NCBI GenBank assembly: GCA_937924855.1
Contig: CALEYQ010000047.1
Coordinates: forward strand, 1 to 47,205
Direction: 5' to 3'
DNA: 47,205 bases
Source of the DNA: an uncultured Bacteroidota bacterium
Lineage (GTDB): Bacteria > Bacteroidota > Bacteroidia > JADZBD01
In this document: one piece after another, positions 16,904 through 24,624 of the stretch
Layout of the letters: each line of letters starts with the position of its first letter
Numbering within the stretch: the stretch's first letter is position 1
Made by a program: the position numbers and the translations under genes
The notes under the pieces: model-generated
What the model saw: only the letters and a program-made list of their open reading frames with translations
Databases searched by the model: none
Told to the model about the DNA's origin: nothing

Positions 16904-17803
16904 TCAGAGGAAACGCAGCTGAGCTGTTTTTTCTTCAACTTCAAGTTTCGCCCTTCCTCCCAACGGAAGGGCGAAGTTTTTTTCCCCATGCCCTCCCGGA
17001 AAACCGTAAGCTATGGGAAAGGAAAATGCAGAAAGTGATTCGGCAATGATTTCTTCCGCCGGCTTTCCAAAGGGAATGGTATTGTCTTTCATTTCAGTCA
17101 TGCCCCCTATTACCACCCCGCTCAGGTTTTCAAAGCAGCCCGTGCGCTTTAAAGCCGTCATCATCCGGTGTATGTGATAGAGATATTCGTCGAGGTCTTC
17201 CAGAAACAAAATACAATCCTTAAGATCCGGAAACTCCGGACTCCCCATCAGGGAATAAAGCAGGCTTAAGTTTCCTCCTTTTACAATGCCTTCAGCCTCC
17301 CCGGATTTATTTTTGGCGGTGGAATTATTCCGGAAAGAATAGGAGGGAAGCTTTCCCGACAGAAACCTGAAAAAACAATCAGCCGATTCGGCATCTTTTC
17401 CCAAGGTGGTCAAAACCGGTGCGTGCAAAGAGGCTAGGCCCTGCTTTTGAAGCCAGGCATGAATAACCGTGATGTCGCTGAAGCCGCAAAACCATTTTGG
17501 GTTTTTCTTTATGCCTGCCGGATTTAGTTTTTCCAGCAGCGGAAGCGCTCCGTATCCTCCCCGTGCACAAACTATTAGGGCAGGCTCAGGATAATCCAGT
17601 GCCCATTGAAGATCTTCAAGTCGCCCGGCATGGGTTCCGGAAAACTGATGGTGGGAACCGAAAAGATTTTTTCCGAAAATGGGTTTGAACCCCGCATTTT
17701 CAAGCAGGGATAAGGAATGAGCAATTTCTTCCTGAGAAACTTTTCGCGCAGGGGCAATGATTAAGGCCGGTGAACCGGAAGGAGGAAAGGGAGGAAATTG
17801 CAT
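16904..17803 (-). CDS. LD-carboxypeptidase (peptidase family S66)
   Basis: A 299-residue enzyme from the ATG at 17803; a TTG seven codons upstream is less likely. The S66 catalytic triad is visible: Ser109 in FCGFSDITV, Glu202 in LFLEDLDEYLYHIHRMM and His272 in GFPGGHGEKNFALPLG. ALIVCARGGYG precedes the nucleophile as in LdcA. Family members cut the terminal D-Ala from muropeptide tetrapeptides during murein recycling in the cytoplasm. No signal peptide is present. TACCTTCG lies four bases before the ATG (one mismatch to the box). Confidence 0.92.
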   Translation of the reverse strand: MQFPPFPPSGSPALIIAPARKVSQEEIAHSLSLLENAGFKPIFGKNLFGSHHQFSGTHAGRLEDLQWALDYPEPALIVCARGGYGALPLLEKLNPAGIKKNPKWFCGFSDITVIHAWLQKQGLASLHAPVLTTLGKDAESADCFFRFLSGKLPSYSFRNNSTAKNKSGEAEGIVKGGNLSLLYSLMGSPEFPDLKDCILFLEDLDEYLYHIHRMMTALKRTGCFENLSGVVIGGMTEMKDNTIPFGKPAEEIIAESLSAFSFPIAYGFPGGHGEKNFALPLGGRAKLEVEEKTAQLRFL

Positions 17804-17858
17804 TTTACGAAGGTAAAAAAACAATTATGGCAGGCTAATTTTTACCTTTAAGGCAAAA

Positions 17859-18179
17859 ATGATTTCCAACACCCCGGAGCCTCCCTATTATGCGGTAATT
17901 TTCACTTCCCTGCGTACGGAGGTCGACGATAATTATCTGGAAACCAACGACCACCTTTACGAATTGGCTAAAGACATGCCCGGTTTTCTGGGTATGGAAT
18001 CCGCCCGGAGCGGACTGGGAGTTTCGGTTTCCTATTGGAAAACCCCCGAGGATATTTTGGCCTGGAAAAAAAATATGGAACACGGAAAGGCCAAGGAAAA
18101 AGGGAAACGCGAATGGTACACGGAATATAAAGTCCGCATTGCTAAAGTTGAAAAAGATTACGGATTCAAAAAAGAATAA
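17859..18179 (+). CDS. Antibiotic biosynthesis monooxygenase (ABM) fold protein
   Basis: A 106-residue protein. PPYYAVIFTSLR, the central MPGFLGMESARSG and SVSYWKTPEDILAWKKNMEH fit the small dimeric ABM barrel also used by heme-degrading monooxygenases. No specific heme ligand pattern can be assigned, so the reaction is unknown. The VOC gene starts four bases after its stop, so the two are probably cotranscribed. The upstream TACCTTTA is one base off the promoter consensus. Confidence 0.8.
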   Translation: MISNTPEPPYYAVIFTSLRTEVDDNYLETNDHLYELAKDMPGFLGMESARSGLGVSVSYWKTPEDILAWKKNMEHGKAKEKGKREWYTEYKVRIAKVEKDYGFKKE

Positions 18180-18183
18180 AATC

Positions 18184-18585
18184 ATGAAACGAGTAACCGG
18201 ACTGGGCGGCGTATTTTTTAAATCGGCCGATACCGAAAAAGTAAAAAAATGGTACGAAAAACACCTGGGCATTAAATCGGATGCTTACGGTTCCAACTTT
18301 TACTGGCGCGATAAAGAAAATCCCGAAAAAGTTGCGCTTACGGTGTGGAGTCCGTTTAAGGACGATACCAAATATTTTGAGCCTTCCGGAAAACCCTTTA
18401 TGTTCAACTATCGTGTTGAAAACCTGGAAAAGCTTTTGGTCCTTTTAAAAGAGGAAGGTGTGGAACAGGTGGGTAAGATGGAGGTTTTTGAGTACGGAAA
18501 ATTTGCCTGGATTCTTGATTGTGACGGGAACAAAATTGAATTGTGGGAACCGGTTGACGAGCCCCTGCTTCCCAAAGAAGATTAA
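18184..18585 (+). CDS. VOC (glyoxalase/bleomycin resistance) superfamily protein
   Basis: A 133-residue protein starting at MKRVTGLGGVFFKSAD; the frame is open 15 codons further upstream, but that would overlap the ABM gene. FFKSADTEKVKKWYEKHLGI and FAWILDCDGNKIELWEPV are typical of the two beta-alpha-beta-beta-beta halves, with Glu in IELWEP at the usual metal-ligand position. The substrate is unknown. Its stop overlaps the stop of the convergent phosphatase gene by four bases. Confidence 0.85.
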   Translation: MKRVTGLGGVFFKSADTEKVKKWYEKHLGIKSDAYGSNFYWRDKENPEKVALTVWSPFKDDTKYFEPSGKPFMFNYRVENLEKLLVLLKEEGVEQVGKMEVFEYGKFAWILDCDGNKIELWEPVDEPLLPKED

Positions 18586-20792
18586 AGGCTGATGCCAATC
18601 ATCAGAATGTCGTCCACCTGCTCCAGGTCTCCTTTCCAGGCATCAAAAATTTTGAGAAAGGCTTTTTCCTGTTCCCACATGGGCAGGTGGGCGGTTTGAA
18701 CCAGGCCTTCTTTAAGCCGTTTGCTCATAAATTTCTTACCGTCTCTGCCCCCGAACTGATCCGGAATGCCGTCTGTATAGAGATAAATTTTGTCGCCCGG
18801 CTCCACCGGAATTTCAAGGGTTGAGAATTTGAAATCGTGAGGGGTGTGTCCGCCCACGGGTGATTTGTCGGGTTGAAAAGTTTGTAGTTCCCGGTTGCGG
18901 ATTAAAAACAAAGGCCGGTTGGCCCCCGCAAAAAACAATTGGTTTTTCGTTTTTGAATAGGCTACAAGGGCAATGTCCATCCCGTCGCGCAGCGACCCTG
19001 ATTCATCGGTTTGCTTAAGAGAGTTTTTTACACCGGCATTCGTATAATCCAGAATTTTTCCCGGTTCGGTAATATGGGCTTCTTTAACGGCATGAGTCAG
19101 TTTGTCGGAACCCAAAACACTCATCATGGCTCCGGGCACTCCATGGCCGGTACAATCTGCAACGGCCAGAAAAGACCACTCGCCTTTTTCCATAAACCAA
19201 TAAAAATCTCCGCTGATGTTATCCTTGGGCCGATAAATCCCAAAGCCCGAAGGAAAAACCTTTCCCAACTCATTCGGACTGGGCAACAGGGCTTCCTGAA
19301 TGCGCTTGGCATAAACAATGCTGTCGGCAATGGCCCGTCCACGCTCTTCAATCATTGAATTTGCCTGCTCCAGCCTCTGGTTTGTTTTTTTGGCTTTCCG
19401 GTATAGGAAAAAAGAAACTCCGATGAGCGAAACAAAAACCAGGGAACAGGCAACCAGAATGAAAATAAATGACTTTTGTTTTTTTATGGTGGAATCGCGC
19501 AACTCTTTTTCTTTTTCAAGAAAAGAAAGCTCCCGGTTTTTCGACTCCAGGTCAAAATCGGCCTGCATACGCGAAACCGTTTCGGTGGTTTCACGGGTGT
19601 AAAGGCTGTCGCGCAGATGAATCAGTTTTTCCAGGTAAAAAACACTGCTGTCGTAATTTTTAATGGTTTTATGAATTTCTGCTCCTGCTTTATACAAATC
19701 AATAATAATGGAAGGGTCGCCAACCTCTTTTGTAAGCCGGCTCCCAAGATGGAGGTATTTAATGGCTTTCTGACGATTCCCGATATCACCGTACAAAGAA
19801 CCCATATTCATGTAGAGAATGGCAAGTTCATTTTTGGTTCCTTTATCAATTAAAATTTTTTCGGCATTAACAAAATATGTTTCCGATTCGGCGAACCGTT
19901 TCAGTTTTCGGTAAATGCTTCCCAGATTTAAATAAGCAGCCCCGATACGGTTATTGCTTTTTATCTTTTTGGCAATTTCCAGCGACTGCAGATACAATTG
20001 CTCGGCACGGACATCCTCGTTTAAATAGGTGCAGGCGTTTCCCATATTGCTAAGGGCAACACATTCCCCCATCGGCTCCTCGGTTTTAATAAAGTATTCC
20101 ACAGCCTTTTCATAAAATTCAAGGGCTGTTTTAAAGTTTTTCATTTCATGATATGTATTCCCGATTCCATTCAGGGTTCGGGCGTAACTTGACCAGTCCT
20201 TCCTCTGCTTTTGCAATTCAGAAGCCCGGAGGTAATAATCAATGGAAGCTTCAAACATACCCATCTTGTTTACCGTGCTTCCCAGATTCATTAAGGTCAT
20301 GGCCATCCCGGCCGTATCTTTTATCAGGGTGAACAGCTTATTGCTTTCTTCCAGCAGTTTTTTTGCCTGACGCATCTCTCCCCGGTTCTTTTTTAAATTC
20401 CCCATATGGTTGAGCGCATTGCCCTGCAGGGAAGTGTCTTTAATCTGCAAAGCAATTTTCAGGGCTTCCTGATAATGGTAGTCGGAAGAATCAAAATCAC
20501 CGTGATAAAAATAGGCCAGCCCCAGCCGTGTATGCGTATTTCCCTCCGCCTGTAAATTTCCGGTCTTTTTTGATAGGGCCAGGGCTTCCTTGCCGTAATT
20601 GCGCGACTGTATAAAGTCCTTGGTGCGGAAGGTAAAAGAAAGGTTGTTCAGAATTCTAATACGAACCGAATCGGAGAGATTCCCCTTCAACAGGTTTTTC
20701 AAACTGTCTTCCTTCAATGCCCTGTCCTGAGCCGGGGCAGGTTGAAAACCCGTCAGGCCTGCCAAAAGCAGAATGATGGTCCGAACAATCAT
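18582..20792 (-). CDS. TPR sensor with SpoIIE-type PP2C phosphatase
   Basis: This 736-residue protein has a signal peptide (1-21, ending APAQD) and a periplasmic array of TPR repeats to about residue 400 (for example ALNHMGNLKKNRGEMRQAKKLLEES). A coiled coil comes next, then one membrane helix near 440-465 (SFIFILVACSLVFVSLIGVSFFLY) and a cytoplasmic PP2C domain. Metal-binding and core motifs are SGDFYWF, AVADCTGHGVPGAMMSVLG, LYTDGIPDQFGG and the final DDILMIGISL. The family dephosphorylates anti-sigma antagonists or related Ser/Thr targets; the partner is not in the window. It diverges from metG. TAACTTCG lies four bases before its ATG. Confidence 0.92.
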   Translation of the reverse strand: MIVRTIILLLAGLTGFQPAPAQDRALKEDSLKNLLKGNLSDSVRIRILNNLSFTFRTKDFIQSRNYGKEALALSKKTGNLQAEGNTHTRLGLAYFYHGDFDSSDYHYQEALKIALQIKDTSLQGNALNHMGNLKKNRGEMRQAKKLLEESNKLFTLIKDTAGMAMTLMNLGSTVNKMGMFEASIDYYLRASELQKQRKDWSSYARTLNGIGNTYHEMKNFKTALEFYEKAVEYFIKTEEPMGECVALSNMGNACTYLNEDVRAEQLYLQSLEIAKKIKSNNRIGAAYLNLGSIYRKLKRFAESETYFVNAEKILIDKGTKNELAILYMNMGSLYGDIGNRQKAIKYLHLGSRLTKEVGDPSIIIDLYKAGAEIHKTIKNYDSSVFYLEKLIHLRDSLYTRETTETVSRMQADFDLESKNRELSFLEKEKELRDSTIKKQKSFIFILVACSLVFVSLIGVSFFLYRKAKKTNQRLEQANSMIEERGRAIADSIVYAKRIQEALLPSPNELGKVFPSGFGIYRPKDNISGDFYWFMEKGEWSFLAVADCTGHGVPGAMMSVLGSDKLTHAVKEAHITEPGKILDYTNAGVKNSLKQTDESGSLRDGMDIALVAYSKTKNQLFFAGANRPLFLIRNRELQTFQPDKSPVGGHTPHDFKFSTLEIPVEPGDKIYLYTDGIPDQFGGRDGKKFMSKRLKEGLVQTAHLPMWEQEKAFLKIFDAWKGDLEQVDDILMIGISL

Positions 20793-20844
20793 ATCCCGAA
20801 GTTAAGTATTATGGGCTATCCCAACATCTTACCGGGTAAAAACC

Positions 20845-20852
20845 TATTTTTG
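20845..20852 (+). promoter_or_regulatory. TAnnTTTG box four bases before the metG GTG
   Basis: TATTTTTG, then TGCC, then the GTG start. The family N-terminus supports this start codon, so the box cannot be placed further upstream by choosing a later start. A leaderless mRNA beginning at GTG is implied. Confidence 0.5.
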
Positions 20853-20856
20853 TGCC

Positions 20857-22884
20857 GTGAAATTCAAACGCCATCTGGTAACTGCCGCCCTTCCGTACGC
20901 AAACGGACCGGTTCATATCGGCCATCTGGCAGGTTGTTACCTGCCCTCTGATATTTTTGTTCGTTACCTGAGGGCAAAAGGAGAAGATGTAAAGTTCATT
21001 TGCGGATCCGACGAACACGGGGTTCCCATAACGCTTAAAGCCAGAGCTGAAGGCTTGAGTCCACAGCAGATTGTAGACCGCTATCATACCCAAATGAAAA
21101 AAGGGTTTAATGATTTTGGCATCAGCTTCGATATTTATTCCCGTACCACCCACAAGCTCCACCACGAAACCGCCTCCGATTTTTTTCTTACCCTGTACAA
21201 AAAGGGGGTTTTTAAGGAGGAAGTCACCGAACAGTATTTCGATGAAAAGGCGAATCAGTTTCTGGCCGATCGCTACATCGTGGGAACCTGTCCCCGTTGT
21301 GCCAATGAAAATGCCTACGGCGACCAATGTGAAAAGTGCGGCTCCGCCCTCAGTCCCCTCGAACTGAAAAATCCAAAATCCACCTTGAGCGGGAATCCCC
21401 CGGTGCTGAAAAAAACAAAAAACTGGTTTCTGCCCCTCGATACCTGGCAGGAAAAAATATCCGGCTACATTCTGGCCCATAAAGAATGGAAGCCCAATGT
21501 ATCCGGACAATGCAAATCCTGGCTCAATGCCGGGCTTCAGCCCCGGGCCATGACCCGCGATCTCGACTGGGGGGTTAAAGTACCCTTGCCCGATGCCGAG
21601 GGAAAAGTTTTATACGTTTGGTTCGATGCGCCCATAGGATATATTTCGGCTACCCGAGAACTTACTCCCGAATGGGAGAAATACTGGAAAGATCCCGAAA
21701 GCAGGGTAGTGCACTTTATCGGGAAAGACAATATTGTTTTTCACTGTATTATTTTTCCGGCCATGCTCATGGCTCACGGCGGCTATAACCTTCCCGACAA
21801 TGTTCCGGCCAATGAATTTTTAAACCTCGAAGGCGATAAAATTTCAACCAGTCGTAATTGGGCGGTTTGGCTGCATGAATACCTTGAGGAATTTCCCGGA
21901 AAGCAGGATGTGCTTCGGTATGTGCTTTGCGCCAATGCTCCGGAAACCAAAGACAATGATTTCACCTGGAAAGATTTTCAGGCCAGAAACAACAGCGAAC
22001 TGGTTGCCGTATTGGGTAATTTTGTGAACCGCACCCTCGTGCTTACCCATAAGTTTTACGGCGGAAAAGTACCTCAGGCTACCGAATTCGATAAGACGGA
22101 TTTGCACCTGATAAAAGAAATTGAAGGCGTTCCGGGAAGAATTTCATTGGCCATTGAAAATTTCCGTTTCCGCGAGGCCTTGTCGGAACTGATGAACCTG
22201 GCCCGTACAGGAAATAAATACCTGGCCGATAACGAACCCTGGAAACAGTTTTCAATAAATGAAAAGAGGGTGAGAACGGTAATGAATATTTCGCTGCAGA
22301 TTTCAGCCCGTCTGGCCCTGCTTATGGAGCCCTTTCTTCCTTCATCAGCCGAAAAGTTGAGGAAAATGCTGAATCTTTCCGGTTTCGGCTGGAACGATGC
22401 AGCGCGTATGGAGTTGTTGTTGGGCGGACATACCCTGGGATTGCCGGAATTGCTGTTTGAAAAAATCGAGGATGATATCATCCAAAAGCAAATTCAGAAA
22501 TTGGAAAATACGAAAATGAATCAGTCTGAAAATTCCGGAAGTCTTCCGGTGCAGAAGCCCGAAATCAGTTTTGAGGATTTTTCGAAATGCGATATCCGGG
22601 TGGGAACCATTCTGGAAGCTGAAAAAGTAAAAGGGGCCGATAAACTGTTAAAACTCCTGATCGATACCGGTATTGATAAGCGAACGGTTGTTTCGGGCAT
22701 AGCGGCGTTTTTTAAACCCGAAGAAATTATAGGAAAACAGGTTTCCATTTTGGTTAATCTTGCTCCAAGGAAACTAAGGGGCATTGAATCGCAAGGCATG
22801 ATCCTGATGGCGGAAGACGAAAAAGGAAACCTTGTTTTTGTTTCCCCCGCCTCAGATTCTCCCAATGGGAGTGTGATAAAGTAG
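20857..22884 (+). CDS. metG: Methionyl-tRNA synthetase
   Basis: A 675-residue enzyme that charges tRNA-Met. The start is a GTG. HIGH is at residues 20-23 and a four-cysteine zinc knuckle is at C145, C148, C158 and C161 (CPRCANENAYGDQCEKC). The second signature is the variant GDKISTSRNWAVW near residue 328, where KISTS replaces KMSKS, as usual in this group. The anticodon-binding helices follow. A C-terminal tRNA-binding domain begins near 560 (FEDFSKCDIRVGTILEAEKV). The length matches the dimeric long form. It is monocistronic and divergent from the phosphatase gene across 64 bases. Confidence 0.97.
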   Translation: MKFKRHLVTAALPYANGPVHIGHLAGCYLPSDIFVRYLRAKGEDVKFICGSDEHGVPITLKARAEGLSPQQIVDRYHTQMKKGFNDFGISFDIYSRTTHKLHHETASDFFLTLYKKGVFKEEVTEQYFDEKANQFLADRYIVGTCPRCANENAYGDQCEKCGSALSPLELKNPKSTLSGNPPVLKKTKNWFLPLDTWQEKISGYILAHKEWKPNVSGQCKSWLNAGLQPRAMTRDLDWGVKVPLPDAEGKVLYVWFDAPIGYISATRELTPEWEKYWKDPESRVVHFIGKDNIVFHCIIFPAMLMAHGGYNLPDNVPANEFLNLEGDKISTSRNWAVWLHEYLEEFPGKQDVLRYVLCANAPETKDNDFTWKDFQARNNSELVAVLGNFVNRTLVLTHKFYGGKVPQATEFDKTDLHLIKEIEGVPGRISLAIENFRFREALSELMNLARTGNKYLADNEPWKQFSINEKRVRTVMNISLQISARLALLMEPFLPSSAEKLRKMLNLSGFGWNDAARMELLLGGHTLGLPELLFEKIEDDIIQKQIQKLENTKMNQSENSGSLPVQKPEISFEDFSKCDIRVGTILEAEKVKGADKLLKLLIDTGIDKRTVVSGIAAFFKPEEIIGKQVSILVNLAPRKLRGIESQGMILMAEDEKGNLVFVSPASDSPNGSVIK

Positions 22885-22997
22885 CTGATTTTCAAGCAAA
22901 AAGGGAAACCACACAAAGATCTTTAGGAAATTTTCAGAAAAAGGTCTAATTTAGGTTTTCATCCCCCCGATATCCCCGGAATTTTTTCTTTTTAACC

Positions 22998-24293
22998 ATG
23001 CGAATTTTTACTGTCTTTTTGATGATGGTGAATGTTTTATGTTCCCATTCTCAAAATTGGACCGACATTGGAAACAATAACGTCCTTCACGGCCCAACCG
23101 CAAATGTTTATGCACTTTTGCCAGACACCAACCAGTCCCGGTTGTTTATTGCAGGGTGTTTTAGTATGGCGAACAACCAACTGCTCGGCCACATTGTCGG
23201 CTTTAACGGGAATAACTTTGAGCCTGTCGGCCAAGGTGTTCCTTCCGGAATAACCGGGGTGGCTTTTTACAAAAACGAACTTTATGCCTGTGGCCCATTT
23301 TATAATATGGGTGATTCAGGGGTTCATTATATAACACGCTTCGATGGAACTAATTGGTATGGAGTTGGACAAAAACCAAACAATTTAATTCGAAATGTAA
23401 AATCCTTTGGAGAATATCTTTACGCATATGGAAACTTCTCAAGTATTGGAGGAAAATATACGGGAAAAATAGCAAAGTGGGACGGGTCTGAATGGCATCC
23501 ATTATCCAATTATCTTTTGAATTGGGTTACTGATGTTGAACTTTTTAACAACGAAATTTATGTGTGTAGCAATTTTAAGGTTTATGTTTTAAGATTTGGT
23601 AGCTATACCAATATTCAGCGACAATTTGAATACAAGAACTATTTATTTGCCAGCATTTGTTCTTATAAAGGAAAATTATATGCGAGTGGAAGAGTCAATT
23701 CCGGAAAGCATTCACTACTTGCTTTTGATGGTACTAATTGGGACACCATTGCCATAGGACCTTCGGGTCCACTTAACCAATATAATACCTGGCAAATGAA
23801 AGTCGTTGATGATAAATTATTCCTTTTTGGGAGGTTCAATCAGGTTAATGGGCAGCCGGCCGGCAACATAGCCTGGTTTGATGGAAAAAACTGGGGGACC
23901 ATGAATGGAGGCATGAATAAAGAGGTTTATGCGGTGGAAAAATTTGGAGACTATATATATGCGGGAGGTCAATTTGATAGTGCCGGCGGTGTTCCCTGCA
24001 AATATATTGCCCGGTGGAAAATAAGTACCAACGAACAGAGCCCCCTCATTTTTCCTGAAACAACCATTTTCCCAAATCCTTTTTCACAAGGAGTTTCTGT
24101 TTCTTTGAAGGGGAATTGCAGCGGCCAGGTTCATGAATTGCTTTTATTCGATGTAAAGGGCGTTTTAATCAGGAGGGAATCGACCCTGGGCTGTGAGTTT
24201 TATTTTAATGGCGAATTTTTGCCCCGGGGAATTTATCTGCTTCGAATTCAAACAGGAGAAGATGTTGCAACCCATCGAATTGTAAAAAATTAA
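22998..24293 (+). CDS. T9SS-exported propeller-like protein (paralogue of 5548-6903)
   Basis: A 431-residue protein with a signal peptide (MRIFTVFLMMVNVLCSHSQ). It has repeated units of the type LYAYGNFSSIGGKYTGKIAKWDGSEW, ELYACGPFYNMGDSG and YIYAGGQFDSAGGVPCKYIARW, the same blade pattern as the gene at 5548-6903. The C-terminal domain (TIFPNPFSQGVSVSL through LPRGIYLLRIQ) is a T9SS sorting domain. The gene is more AT-rich than metG beside it. The ligand is unknown. No clear promoter or terminator was seen. Confidence 0.87.
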   Translation: MRIFTVFLMMVNVLCSHSQNWTDIGNNNVLHGPTANVYALLPDTNQSRLFIAGCFSMANNQLLGHIVGFNGNNFEPVGQGVPSGITGVAFYKNELYACGPFYNMGDSGVHYITRFDGTNWYGVGQKPNNLIRNVKSFGEYLYAYGNFSSIGGKYTGKIAKWDGSEWHPLSNYLLNWVTDVELFNNEIYVCSNFKVYVLRFGSYTNIQRQFEYKNYLFASICSYKGKLYASGRVNSGKHSLLAFDGTNWDTIAIGPSGPLNQYNTWQMKVVDDKLFLFGRFNQVNGQPAGNIAWFDGKNWGTMNGGMNKEVYAVEKFGDYIYAGGQFDSAGGVPCKYIARWKISTNEQSPLIFPETTIFPNPFSQGVSVSLKGNCSGQVHELLLFDVKGVLIRRESTLGCEFYFNGEFLPRGIYLLRIQTGEDVATHRIVKN

Positions 24294-24312
24294 TTTTTGA
24301 ATCTGCCTGCCT

Positions 24313-24624
24313 TTACTTTTTATCCTCTTTATAGTAATGGGCAAAATAGTAGAACACATCAAAAATTTTTCGACCTAATTCGGTATTGTGAATGAAATGC
24401 CGTGAGTCGTCATACTCTTCAAATGCTCTGATACTATCAAAACTTTTCTTTTCAAAATTTAACGGAGAGTTATTGAAAACGTGATCTGAAATTATCTCCA
24501 ACCGGGAAAAAACAAGTTGGATGTTATTTGAGGAATAACCAGGTTTGTTTTTTTCCAAAAGAACTCCTTTAAGAACTTTTTCAAATTCTGAATCCGAAAT
24601 AATATCAGGGTTGTATTGATTCAT
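24313..24624 (-). CDS. Small protein overlapping the toxin-like gene; candidate immunity protein
   Basis: A 103-residue soluble protein without signal peptide or membrane helix (MNQYNPDIISDSEFEKVLKG onwards). I recognise no family. It starts inside the stop of the toxin-like gene (ATGA overlap, 24621-24624), as many toxin-immunity pairs do. It is AT-rich (about 37% GC in one counted 60-base line). A cytoplasmic partner that neutralises the toxin tip of its neighbour is the simplest reading, inferred from position only. Confidence 0.6.
   Translation of the reverse strand: MNQYNPDIISDSEFEKVLKGVLLEKNKPGYSSNNIQLVFSRLEIISDHVFNNSPLNFEKKSFDSIRAFEEYDDSRHFIHNTELGRKIFDVFYYFAHYYKEDKK

Noticed and set aside
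20809..21510. Minus-strand frame of 233 codons opposite the start of metG
   Set aside because: A shadow of metG; it would also cover the metG promoter region.
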